Assembly (NCBI RefSeq): GCF_022201045.2
Contig: NC_068557.1
Coordinates: 29,427,501 to 29,491,500, forward strand
From: Citrus sinensis
Taxonomy: Eukaryota > Streptophyta > Magnoliopsida > Sapindales > Rutaceae
Direction: 5' to 3'
DNA length: 64,000 bases
Position 1 is the stretch's first letter, and every line of letters starts with the position of its first letter. The notes below the pieces were generated by a model. The model saw only the letters and a list, made by a program, of their open reading frames with translations. It had not been told where the DNA came from and ran no database searches. This document shows positions 48,596 to 64,000 of the stretch, one piece after another. Made by a program: the position numbers and the translations under genes.

Positions 48596-51550
48596 ATATT
48601 TTTTATGTGAATCACATAAATTGTGGGTCCTATAATTTGACCCATAATTTGAATTAAAAATTGTGGATCCTACAAACTTTATGAATTAGAAATAAAGTTT
48701 CATATCATAAAATCTCAGTCGAAGAATCGTGCAAACAAATAGATTCATGAATTTACAAGTTTTTTGAAAAGATATTATTGATATTGCTCAAACAAAGTCC
48801 AATTTGGAAGAACTGAAAAAAAAAAAAAATTTGTGCTTGCAAGTGTACGCTTAATGCGTCACCACCACCTTGCATTATTTTTTCATCTCTTAATATTTTT
48901 CTGTTTCATGAATTTTTCTCGGCATATTTTGTGTTGGTTGGTAACTGGAAGTTGAAAGTTGAAACTAATAAATTGATCCACCGAAGTTTCATCATCTCAC
49001 CCAATTAAGTGTTTATTAATAAAAATAAATAAAAAAATGAATTATGAAACGAATTTATGTAAGATAAGTTAAAGGGATTCTCATTTTCATCACGGTTACT
49101 TCGTATTTACTAGTAACTTTAAAATAAACAAAATTTATTAAAAGAATCCAACGAATAAGAGAATATACACGAAGCACCTAAGATTGTTTTTGAAAAAATA
49201 GTCCATATAACCTTGTCAAAATTTTAATGTGATTAATAATTTTCACAATACTACGTGTGGGTTAATTTCATTGGCCAAGAATATTAAGTCAATAATATTA
49301 GCTTAAATTAGGAGAGTGCATGTGTATACACGTACAAAATTTTCTATCTCAATCAAACGTAGGGTAACCATCCTAATCAAAACAGTTATCAAGATTCAAT
49401 TATAAATTAATTAATAAAATTAACCATTTAGGAAAAAAAAAAAAAATGTACACCCCAAAAGATTCAAAAACTAGGGCGCCACTTTGGCTCATCTCGTACG
49501 TTAGTTTTGAGATAAAGAAACAAGGTAATTTAATGAACTGATTACGACGGTAAGTAAGTAGATTTAGTAGCTCTTTCTAGATGATGAACGTTATCTTATC
49601 AAGATTTCAAAACTTGGAATTTTTTTTTTCTTTCTTAATGTGAATATTCTCCAGATGTATGAAGATACTGCAACTATGACTCAATGGAATAAAGCTCGCT
49701 TTTCGGCTACCGCGTGTTGGAGCATAGTATCACAACTGTGGTCGGCCTTGTAAAGCCAAGAAATTAAGGGCCAAAGACTTCTTTATATATTGACTAGTTG
49801 AATTATCTTAATTGCTGGGAACAAGAAAGTGCAAGGCAATTGCATTGAAAAATGAAATTCAATTTTGATGTTGCAAGCCGTAAATTAATGGATATTATAA
49901 TTCGCTGGATTGTTGTAGCTCTTGTTTTAAAAGATAATAATAACAAAGTATATGCATGGCATACATGGCCCGCGTCCACACGGAGAGTCAATTTGTCCAT
50001 AATTTGTGGGACCGTCAAGATTTTTACAAGAAACATAATAAGATGAATGTATCAACTACTAAGGGAGGTGGGTCCCATTTAATGGATTGGCATTTGGCAG
50101 TTATCCGTTATATACAGATCATCATCTTCTTCAGTTGAACTAACAAAATCCACCAGTCTATTTAGATTGCTTCACATGAGAAGTAGTTGTGCCTGAAAAA
50201 GTGGCGTTACTTTTTTTTGACAATTACAAATAAATAAATAAATAAATCCAAATAAACCTTAAAGGATAGAAGCAGGTAAGCAGTAGAAAGCGACAGAGAG
50301 TTACGGTGTCGGTGTGTGGCTGTTACCAAAGCCAGCCAAGCAAGATGAAACGAAACATCCTGGAAACGTCTTAAACGATAACGTTGTTAACTGTCTTGAC
50401 CTGCTATCGCCGTTCCTATTTTGTTGGATAATGGCGACCGTTTTGGTGCAACTTTCAGTTTTTCTTTTTTTTTGGGACTGGACGCCTGGACGGTGGTAGA
50501 AGAGCCAAAAAAGGTCGACAAAAATTGAACGTTTCTGATTAGGCTTCCCTCTTTCACACGAAACGGGTCAAGATAGAAGAAAAAGAGTGAATAGGTGACG
50601 TAGTAGCCTTGGCCCCTTGAAGGTAAGATAATATTTAAATTAATGCCGTTTGTATAGTAAGTGAAGTTTTGGTGAGTCCACCATGTCCGTAGAAAAGATA
50701 AGGAAATATGTTAAGGTACTTTTTCAGGTCAATAGTCCGCAGTCAACAGACGTTAACCTCCACCGTCCCTTTCTCAGCCGACCGCCAGATGTTCACTCTT
50801 GCGTGGCGATTTTTCGTGTGTGTGTGCGTTTGTGTGTATTTTTTTTTTTCTTTTTTGCGTTCACCGATTTACTAACTAATAATTACTATAGGGATATAAG
50901 AAATTAAATTTCATCTTGAGACTGTTTATTATTTTTGGTGTAATACAAACGTAATGCTCTCTCTCTCGTCTTCTCATTATGTCACCCAACGGAAACCACC
51001 GTAGGTGTAGGGTAAGAAGATAGCTACCTATTATCCAAATACGAATAACGGTACACGTGTATGCACGTGGAATCATCATCTGGTCTCAATATTTTTGATA
51101 GTTGACTAGTGGAGCCTTTCCCAATAAAAATGGTCCAAGCGTATAAAAACTGTAAATTATAAATATTAATACGGATCGGGACTTGGCGGCAGGCAGGTCA
51201 AGCTCATTCTTTTTCAGAACAACAAATTCTTCAGTTGCTTCTGGATTAACACTAAGATGTTGCTTTCCAAAGACAAAGAAGACAAGTGTAATACCTTTGG
51301 TTGTACCATGTGGGAGATAAATGATCGGTTAGGCCCACATCAGGACTCGGGATCCTTTTAGTAGTATTTTTATGAAAAGAGCAAAAATGTTTTCATTCGA
51401 TGATTATTTTTTAGTGTGTTCGTTTGAAAAAAAGAAAAAAAAGAAGAAGTGATTTAATTAAAATTTACTAAGCATTTCTCCGTCACCCAAACAACAATAA
51501 CCATAGAAAACAAAAAGCCGATTTTGATTGCTCTCACCAACTGGAAAACA
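48596..51550. other. Intergenic, no convincing gene
   Basis: AT-rich with several homopolymer runs. A short frame at 49852-50046 (KFNFDVASR, then VVALVLKDNNNKVYAWH) faintly recalls the RNase H part of plant LINEs, but is too short to call. Nothing else recognised. Confidence 0.45.
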
Positions 51551-51868
51551 ATTTTTTTTTTTTTTGATTACATGAGACTATTGCTCAGATTACAACTCAT
51601 ATACATGAGACTATTACTGATATTTACAAATCAGACTATTACTGGGACCAACTGACATCAATGCTAATGGAGCTCTGCCCAGATTTTAACCCTCACAAAT
51701 ATTCGAGGGATGTCTACTCTTCACTCATGGGTAAGAGAGAAGACTACCTTCACTCAAATTAATTGAAGAAGGAAATACCCCCACAATACTTTTGTGGGGG
51801 TTCGAACTGCTGCCCTCCAAGCTGGAGGACAGCAGCCCTGGCCACTCGGGCTACTGCCCGAGTGGTTG
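51551..51868 (-). mobile_element. tRNA-derived SINE, well preserved, 318 bp
   Basis: Read on the minus strand it starts with a tRNA-like head: A box TAGCCCGAGTGG and B box AGTTCGAACCC about 45 bases later. An unrelated body follows, then an A tail (seen as a 13-14 T run at 51552-51564 on the plus strand). Flanked by the 10-bp direct repeat CTGGAAAACA at 51541-51550 and 51869-51878, the target duplication of retroposition. No protein coding, as expected. A diverged relative lies at about 57997-58372. Confidence 0.88.
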
Positions 51869-52170
51869 CTGGAAAACAGTTTTTGATGACACTTTATTGA
51901 TGATGATGATGATTGAAGGACAAGTACAACCAAGCTAAGCTATATGATGAACTCAACTTTATCATTACATTGTGTATAAAACCTTGTGATACAAATGAAT
52001 GCCACAATAGTTCAATAGAATAAAATATAAATAACCCAAAATAAATAGGAAAAATAATAAAGGCTATCTAACCAAAATAACAAAGAATGCACTTATTTAT
52101 TTATTTATTAAAAAAAAAAAAACCTATTTCTGTCATACTAAAGAAAAACAAAGCATTCTCTGACAATCAG

Positions 52171-57117
<4,947 letters not shown>

Positions 57118-57600
57118 GTTGCAAACTTTTTCTTTCACAGCAAAACGATTTTTTTTTGTTTCCCTCTGAAAAGAATCTACCTTTCTTTCTTATTTTATCT
57201 CAGCATAGAAGCAGAAACCGTACAGACAAAGAAAGGGGAGAGGAAGACGAAGAGGAAATGGCAAAGTTCAAAGTGGGTTTCTTTTCTTTGAGTGTTTGTC
57301 ATTTGTTCTGTCATGCACCTTTTTGTAGGCTTGGACTTTGATTTGATGACTCGCGTGTACACACACGCATGCTCAGCTGACTTGTGATTCTAGGCTTTTT
57401 TTAATGAGTGGAAGTGGCCTTTGAACCGCATGGGCGATGGCCAGTCTTCTGTTTGGTTGCTCAGAAATATAGGAGAAAATCCAAAAGGGAGTTCTTGATT
57501 TTAAGGCTTCTTTGGCTTTTTGAGTAAATGAAATGCTACATGCATCGAGGTAGTCACATTGTTGCCTAAAGGAGTTTCTTTCTTTTTTTCTTTTTAAATA
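57118..57600 (-). promoter_or_regulatory. 5' leader and promoter region of the AGD5-like gene
   Basis: Upstream of the minus-strand ATG at 57117. Contains AG/CT-rich sequence around 57220-57260 that is probably leader. No clear TATA box. Confidence 0.35.
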
Positions 57601-59688
57601 ATATAAAGTTCTTATCTTTTGGCCAATATATAGAAATCATAATCAAAGGGAATATTAGGTCATATAATTTTCTTTTTTATTCGTTATTATTATTATTATT
57701 ATTATATCAACATCTACTAACTATTTAATTAACTTTTTGCGTGAGAGTCCATAGAGAGATACAATAAATAACAATAATAATTTCGATTGTGCATGTTTCA
57801 TAACATATCTTGAGGACGACTCTAGTTAATGTGTTTATTCAATTATAAACTTTTATAATACAACTATTGTCAAATAACCGTGGTCGTAATATGGTACCAA
57901 GGAATCTTTGGATAAAAACCTGTCTTGTCAAATAGAATTAGATGTCGAATTATTTGGGTTTATAGGAATTTTACCTATACAATTAAATAGTTAAAATTTT
58001 TTTAATTACATGATATTATTGTTTAGATTACAATTCATATTTCATAAGATTAGTACATTAATATTTACAATTAGATAATTATTAAGATTAATTTACAAAT
58101 CTTATATAACACAGTTCGTATTTTTATCTAAATTTTTAGACTCTCTAATATTCAAGAATTATATAACACAGTTTAAAATTTTATCTAAATTTTTAAACTC
58201 TTTAATATTCAAGAATTATATAACACAGTTTAAATTTTTATACTTCACTCACATTTAAAAAAAGAAGAAGATTGTATTCAATTAAATTAAGGGAAGAAAA
58301 TAAATCTCTATAATGCGTTGTGGGACTCGAAATGGGTTCTAACGCCTAGTGGCTATTGGATGGCCAAACTAGTAGTAATGATTGTGGTAATTTTATATGC
58401 GGTCGTAGGGGAAAGGAGAATAGGCCAATAATGTAGTGACATACTTTTAAGCTATGCCAAATTTGCAAACGACAAATGGTGGCATAGTATTGCCAACGGT
58501 GTTCTGCCAACATGTCAAAATATTATTCGTTTGTCTGTAATAAAATCATTTGTGCTGCTAATCATAACTTCCCGGAAATCAGAGTCTCTTTATGTCAAAA
58601 TCATTTTGGCGAATTGCTAACAGCCATGTGTTTTACTGTAATTGGACTCTCTCCCTGATCCTTACACGCGCTTATATGGGATTCCGTCTCGAGCCTCGAA
58701 CCGTTTGGCATTGGTAGTTCGTAGATTAAACAAAAACAAATCATTCTTATTTTACACAATACAATAATATGTTACGAAAGAATCCAAATTCAACGTTTAG
58801 ATGATCGTTTAAGATTTTCCCTCTTTCAATGCCATTTTACAGCACCTTTAATTGGTGGTGGTCCTAATCCGGCCATTGCACCATTTTTCGCGATTTGTTG
58901 TTTTCATAATAGTTTGAGATCTATTAATCGATAGGATCGATAATCCATCATATGTGTGTGCGCGCGTGTTACACTTTAGTGCTTGACCATTAGCTTAGTG
59001 GTCTCTTTCAGCAGCATGCTCCAATTGGAGGACTAACTGGATTTTAGTCGGTACCCAACTCAAGGCCGAACAAGAAATTACAAGCTGAGGCCATTGGGGT
59101 TGTTAATGGTTCAGTGGGTTGACGTATAACGCCACTATAGGTAGCTACCATACTATTTTTTCTACAGAACAGAGGAATGATCGACAAGAATGATATAATA
59201 CTAGTATGTGTCTTTGGTATTGGTTCAACAAAACCATCATTCTAAAGTCAGTGTAGAAGCTGACCCATGAGTTGTATTATGTAATTTTATATAACATAAT
59301 TAAGCTGTACTGATATGGGTTTCCGAGTTAGGCCATAAAATCCAAGGACAATATATATTGCATTTTTACGTTATAAAATCTCTTAAAAAAATACAAGGTT
59401 TCGATAAGAAAATACAAACTCCAAAGTCCCATATACAGCGGCAATACTGAACTGATAGATAACATAACTTTCAATCTCCAAAAATGTCACAACGGATCTT
59501 ATATCTAATAACTAATAGCCATTAAACAACCAACTAGACATAATATAATACAGCTGCCTGTATGTCTAATATATCACATTCTTCACGCCATCCGATAAAA
59601 AATATCAAACAACAAAATATGGCAATCCTTGAAGATGTGCTCCGGCCAGTACATATAGAGTCTCATGATCAGTTTTGGGGTTCAAGTC
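57601..59688. other. Intergenic DNA between the AGD5-like and LAZ1-like genes
   Basis: Contains an ATT microsatellite near 57685-57704 and an old SINE copy at 57997-58372. The remainder is AT-rich with no recognisable gene. Confidence 0.45.
57997..58372 (-). mobile_element. Old diverged SINE copy with internal tandem duplication
   Basis: Similar throughout to 51551-51868 (for example TTACATGATATTATTG versus TTACATGAGACTATTG, and TTTTTATCTAAATTTTTAGA), with many C-to-T and G-to-A changes. A unit of about 60 bp, around CTAATATTCAAGAATTATAT, is repeated in tandem at about 58130-58250. The tRNA-like head is still visible at the right end. Confidence 0.7.
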
Positions 59689-62254
59689 TTATTCGGTCTT
59701 CTTGTTCAACTTCAGCTTAGCTTCCACATCTCCACTGTAAGGTGTGGCAGGGTATGCATACTGCTGGATAATAGAGAAGACAACCATCTCTAGACAAACC
59801 AATACATTTTGAATAGCTTCATTGATGTGCTCCACATCCAACCAAAAATGATGAGATCGGATGATGCCCATGCCAGCTAGTATTTCAAGCACCACATCCT
59901 GCATGTGATCAAAGATTGACATTTACTGTTATTCATTAGAAGAAACAGATAAGAAAGATGAAAAGATGAAACAGAAACATTATAGAGAAGAAAGCGGCAA
60001 AGAAGACGTTTAAGGCACAACTGCAACTAACATTGCCAAAGGCAAATATCATCCCCCTGTTCTGATGATGCATACACCACCCATCATTCAAATAAGAAGT
60101 ACAATTATCTGTGATTACTTAATTAAGGAACATATTAATGAACTCTAGGAATTCCATATGATTTAGATAAGGCTTCATCAAATTAACGTTCTTCTCCAAA
60201 GTCAAAATGCAAGCCAATAAAATAACGAGGTCTTTGTCCAAACTGCAAAATAGCTAAACTTGACCTGAATTAAGAAGTAACAGTCAGGACTATCTAGCCC
60301 AATTCAACATGCCAAATGGTCCACCAATTTTGTTTCATCAATTCACATCTGCTTAAGTCGGTAGTGAACATTAGGAGTCTGGTTGATGGGGTCAAACAAA
60401 TTAGATTTCCATGTTTTTGGTCTAATGTAACAGTCGTCAAGTACAAGAGTTATTAATGTTAAAGAAGAAGAGCTCTTCTGAGAGAGCCTCAAACTCTTGA
60501 GTTGATTTGATAAATCTACTGCCTTTTGCCTTTCCTGTCAGGAACTGATAGGCTGATTTCATTTGTTTCTATGCTGGTGCTATTTTCATTGCATTTTTAA
60601 GCTCTGTTTGGTATTGAGTTGCTACTGTTCAAAAAAAGCTGTAAATTGAAGTAAAAAATGATAGTGTGTGCGCCATATATGACTTTAAATAATTATACTA
60701 AAACAGTAAAAATATTATATATTTTTCGTTATACAAGTATGCAACAAAATCAACTTAGCTTCTAATCATAGTAGTAAGTGTATCAAACACTTTAGTGATG
60801 TAGTTTTTAAGCTACAGTTGCCCAACCATGATACCAAACGGGACTCTTCCTGTCTTCCAGCTTAATATCTCAGCTTGTCTTTGTGAATAATGAATTAAGG
60901 TTATGCATAATAAAGAGAAAGAAGACAAGATCTTTATACCTGCCAAAAGCAGAAGAAAACAATCCCCTTGATGCACATGAACTTTGCGAGCGGTTTGTGG
61001 GGTCCCAACTCTTTTGCAAAAACATGGTAGAAGACCACCAAAGAGTACAATGCCAATGAAACTGAAACGTTTAGAATGATTGTAAATGTCCAGCTCAACC
61101 AAGAGGGATATATCCGAAGAAGTTGCAGTGTAATCATCAATATGGAACATATTGGGCGGATAACAACAAACTGCCACGTCCAGTATTTGAGGAGCTTCAA
61201 TGTATGATGATCCAGGCGGACAGTGCGCGGCTGCAATGTTTGAAAACAATGTGTTCAGTTCATAAACATAAACATAAAGCTGAAAGATCATATTAAAAAC
61301 AATTATTTTACTAGTGGATACCAATTATTTTAACAGTCCAAAATTAGTATTTGCATTCAGATCAGAATTTTATCACACCAACAAGTACTTCATGTTGAAC
61401 AACAACAATAAACACATTAAAAGAGTGATTTGCCATATTACCTTGCAAATTTGTTTTATACACCTTTACAGTAAATTGAAGTTCTTGTCTACACTTACGT
61501 GCCAAGAAATGAGAGGGAATTCACTTAAATCTTCTAGCTTATCACCTTCTTGACATATTTATATTACCATTAATCCTACTATTGCTTCTGTTTCAGGTAC
61601 TAAAGTCATTTTCAATTAATTTTGAAGAGACCAAATGCTCTCCTTTATTTAATAAGTTCATTATTAGTCATCTTCTGTTTCAGCATTTCAATGATTGATG
61701 ATTGACAACAAAATGCTAATAACTATGTTACTAACAAGAAGCAAACTAGGCAATAATAAACAATTGTTGCAAAGCAAACAAACCTGGAAAAGGGTCATGG
61801 GAAAGGAATGATGAATCTCTCTTCCTTTAATTTCATCCGGCACAATGTTCTTACTAATCGAAATCTTCAAATAACTGTACATTAAAGCCATAAACTTAGC
61901 AATAACCTGCAGATTAGAAAATAAAGAGTGTGAAAAACAAAAATTAGGGAGCCGGAAGGAAGAAGCGGAAGAGAAAGAAACAGAACTCACCAGAGCCTCA
62001 TAGCATTCCTTGACGGAGTCCAAAAAGGTGAAGAAGGGTTTGCTACCCTTGATATCCAACAAACCTACAAAAGAATCAACAGCGTAAATGGGAGCCATAA
62101 GGATTATGATAATGATAGCCTTCTGCTCCTTCGGATTCTTCCAGTAAAAGAGATGCTGTTGCAAGAGCCGCATCGTGAAATGCATTGTCAGCATCACGCA
62201 CAATCCCGATCCCATCAATGTGATTTGCGCCCGACTCATCGTGCTCAGATCCAT
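59689..62254 (-). CDS. LAZ1/TMEM184 (DUF300, OST-alpha type) multi-pass membrane protein, 4 exons
   Basis: DUF300 proteins are seven-helix membrane proteins related to animal OST-alpha/TMEM184; Arabidopsis LAZ1 is linked to cell-death control and vacuolar/brassinosteroid trafficking (family knowledge). Exons: 62254-61991, 61906-61784, 61230-60940, 59898-59689; 295 aa, the length of the short LAZ1 homologues. Membrane segments are visible near 10-30, 45-65, 85-105, 150-170, 180-200 and 210-225. Family motifs include APIYAVDSFVGLLD, FLDSVKECYEALV, PDEIKGREIHHSFPMTLF, HHTLKLLKYWTWQFVVIRP, FYHVFAKEL and FMCIKGIVFFCFWQ. The C-terminus ends LKLNKKTE. Gene order supports the orthologue of At4g21570. 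The transported substrate is not known. Confidence 0.94.
60601..60844. mobile_element. MITE in the last LAZ1-like intron
   Basis: Inverted ends: GCTCTGTTTGGTATTGAG at the left and, reversed, GTCCCGTTTGGTATCATGG at the right. The interior is AT-rich. Same family as the SYF1-intron copy at 40768-41030. Confidence 0.7.
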
Positions 62255-62261
62255 CGCTCAC

Positions 62262-62281
62262 CACGATGATGATGATGATGA
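62262..62281. repeat. (GAT)n microsatellite in the LAZ1-like 5' leader
   Basis: Six or seven GAT units, 8 bp upstream of the minus-strand ATG at 62254, so probably in the 5' UTR. Confidence 0.8.
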
Positions 62282-63402
62282 TTCAAACTGTGTCTCTCGT
62301 GACTGACTCTTGTATCTGCGTCTTTGTATTTGTGATTGATTGTCTGATTGATTGATCTTTTTCTTTTGCCAGTTGCTATACTGTGGTGTTCTGCTGTGTG
62401 TCCCCCATCCCATTCGTACAAGGAAAATTTGATTGTGGAAGCAGATTGTATTACGTGGGACCACTGGACACGTTTTTTCATCCTCTTCGTCCTCCGCTGT
62501 TCGTGTTGACCTGGTGGGAAAGTTTAACACGTCTGGCTGTTGGATACAAATTATACAATTATTGAATGGGGGATTGATTGATTATCTACCCTACTCGTTC
62601 GTGTTTTTTTACCCCCTTTTATTTTGCGTTATATTGAACACTTCATATGATTAAGAATTCTCAATCCAAATTTTAAATTCTTTTAAGTAGGCCAAAAAAT
62701 TCTTATTTTGGGCAAGAATTTTTCCTTTAGTTTAGTTTAATTATTATCAGTTTTTTTAAATGGGAATTTCTCGTTGAGTAGAATCCCATGAGGAGGATAA
62801 AAATTCGACCTGCATTTCACTAATAATTTAGTCATGCCATTGATGAAAGAGCCGCAACACTTAACATGATAGTATGATAAGAAAGTGGTCGTTCCTTGGA
62901 GAATGATGCAGGGTCATGTAATGCATGTAATACTTGGATAAAAATTACGGCTCAAATTTGATGTTATTTGACAACAAAAGTTAGTTTAATGTTTTCGGAT
63001 TGTTTCCCTGTAATCATATATATGTCTTAAACGTTAAGTAACAGACACAAAAACCTACAAAACCTTCAAAGTTTTATTCTGAAGCTGTCTGCTTCCTCTG
63101 TGGCCCTGAGCGATGAATCTATTCCTCCTCCTAATTTATCAATCATTGACTACATTCTCGAACGCAAACCAAATCTCATTCTTCTTATACAACCCCCCCG
63201 GATGATAAAGTAAGTCCATTTTCTCCATTTTAAAATTCTTCACTTATTCCACAGTTTTGGTCCAAACAAACAGGACATAACCAATGTTTGAAATTAAATT
63301 TGTCTCTTACTGATTCATCTGACCTAAACAATTGCCATAATGTTCTTGATAAATAGCTAATATCTCTCACACTCACCATTGCCAACTTATCTTTACTGTG
63401 TA
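62282..63402. promoter_or_regulatory. Divergent intergenic region, LAZ1-like and beta-galactosidase
   Basis: About 1.1 kb between two divergently transcribed genes. Presumably holds both promoters and leaders. The stretch from 63050 on may be beta-galactosidase leader. No clear TATA box could be assigned to either gene. Confidence 0.4.
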
Positions 63403-63773
63403 ATGGGGATGATAAAAAATTTTATAGCATGTGTTCTACTTGTTGTTTTATTTCTTCAGAATTCTTGTTTTGAAGCAGAACTCTCAGCTAATGTGACGTA
63501 TGATCACAGAGCGCTTGTTATTGATGGAAAGAGGCGGGTTTTGCAGTCAGGTTCTATTCATTATCCTCGCAGCACGCCCGAGGTTGGTTTGATTTTTAAC
63601 ATGCACACGCAAATATGAGTCATACATTGATGAATTATGTGCTAATGCAGTACTGTGGTTCTGCAATAAACTTTCAGGTGTGGCCAGAACTTATTAGGAA
63701 ATCAAAGGAAGGGGGACTGGAAGTGATCGAGACTTACGTGTTCTGGAATTATCATGAGCCTATAAGAGGACAG
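63403..63773 (+). CDS. Beta-galactosidase, glycoside hydrolase family 35, first two exons only
   Basis: Cell-wall beta-galactosidase that removes galactose from wall polysaccharides or glycoproteins. Only the 5' end is in the window: exons 63403-63582 and 63678-63773, with more exons beyond the right edge. The ATG at 63403 opens [20 protein letters not shown], a signal peptide cleaved around residue 22-26. The mature start has the GH35 motif [16 protein letters not shown], then [12 protein letters not shown], then [17 protein letters not shown]. These are conserved N-terminal barrel motifs; the catalytic glutamates lie further on. An extension upstream would need a non-ATG start and is not used. 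The subfamily (BGAL7/15-like is possible) cannot be fixed from 92 residues. Confidence 0.92.
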
Positions 63774-64000
63774 GTATATAGTAATGAACTTCAAGTAAAA
63801 AGTCGATTCCCATTATGAGTTTCGCTAGCAGTATTGAGTTTAACATGGTTCAATCTTTAGAAATTAGCAATTTGTTTGTCTTTATGAATAAAAATGCCCT
63901 TTTGGGATTAGTTTAACTGATCAGAAGAAATTCTCATGCATTCGACATTCCCAATGATAAACTACATTGTGTATGTCATGTACTGTTTTTTACAGCAGTT

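Noticed and set aside
49852..50046. Possible LINE RNase H fragment
   Set aside because: Only a faint resemblance over about 35 residues, with no neighbouring LINE sequence or A tail.
63379..63402. Upstream extension of the beta-galactosidase frame
   Set aside because: It would need a TTG start; the ATG at 63403 gives a proper signal peptide.

Overview
This is nuclear DNA from a flowering plant. Genes are split by AT-rich GT-AG introns, intergenic DNA is AT-rich and full of small DNA transposons, and every protein family I recognise is a plant form. The families and their order fit a eudicot, probably a rosid. The exact species cannot be read from the window.

Layout. (1) 479-5742 (+): sphingosine kinase, 10 exons. 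(2) 5743-11720: intergenic, with a Mutator-like MITE, a 721-bp hAT-like element, an AT-rich MITE and a foldback MITE. (3) 11741-24484 (+): VAL-type B3/CW repressor, 14 coding exons. Its TATA box, first exon and part of intron 1 lie in a 1.7-kb near-perfect tandem duplication, and a LINE remnant sits in the intron that splits the CW domain. (4) 27515-28432 (+): intronless SYP12-class syntaxin. (5) 30756-31385 (-): VPS28, ESCRT-I. (6) 33027-35280: decayed copia element carrying two later DNA-transposon insertions. (7) 36100-41711 (+): splicing factor SYF1, 5 exons. (8) 44744-46103 (-): DUF4408/DUF761 protein. (9) 46208-52170: 6 kb without a convincing gene, holding a long-TIR MULE and a SINE. 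(10) 52171-57117 (-): AGD5/NEV-like ARF-GAP, 11 exons. (11) 59689-62254 (-): LAZ1/TMEM184 (DUF300) membrane protein, 4 exons. (12) 63403 to the right edge (+): 5' end of a GH35 beta-galactosidase.

The series sphingosine kinase, VAL, VPS28, DUF300 matches from memory the Arabidopsis block At4g21540-At4g21570, so this looks like conserved microsynteny with other genes interspersed. The genes do not form one pathway. Several act in membrane traffic or lipid signalling (sphingosine kinase, syntaxin, VPS28, ARF-GAP, LAZ1-like), while VAL and SYF1 act in the nucleus.

I found no CRISPR array, rRNA, confident tRNA gene or clearly new gene system. The most unusual material is structural: the duplicated VAL promoter/first exon; a set of foldback Mutator-like MITEs with 9-10 bp target duplications; a MITE insertion whose empty site survives in the sister LTR; and a tRNA-like segment inside a hAT-like element. 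All exon coordinates come from reading reading frame and splice sites by eye; joined exons keep frame and give whole-codon totals.
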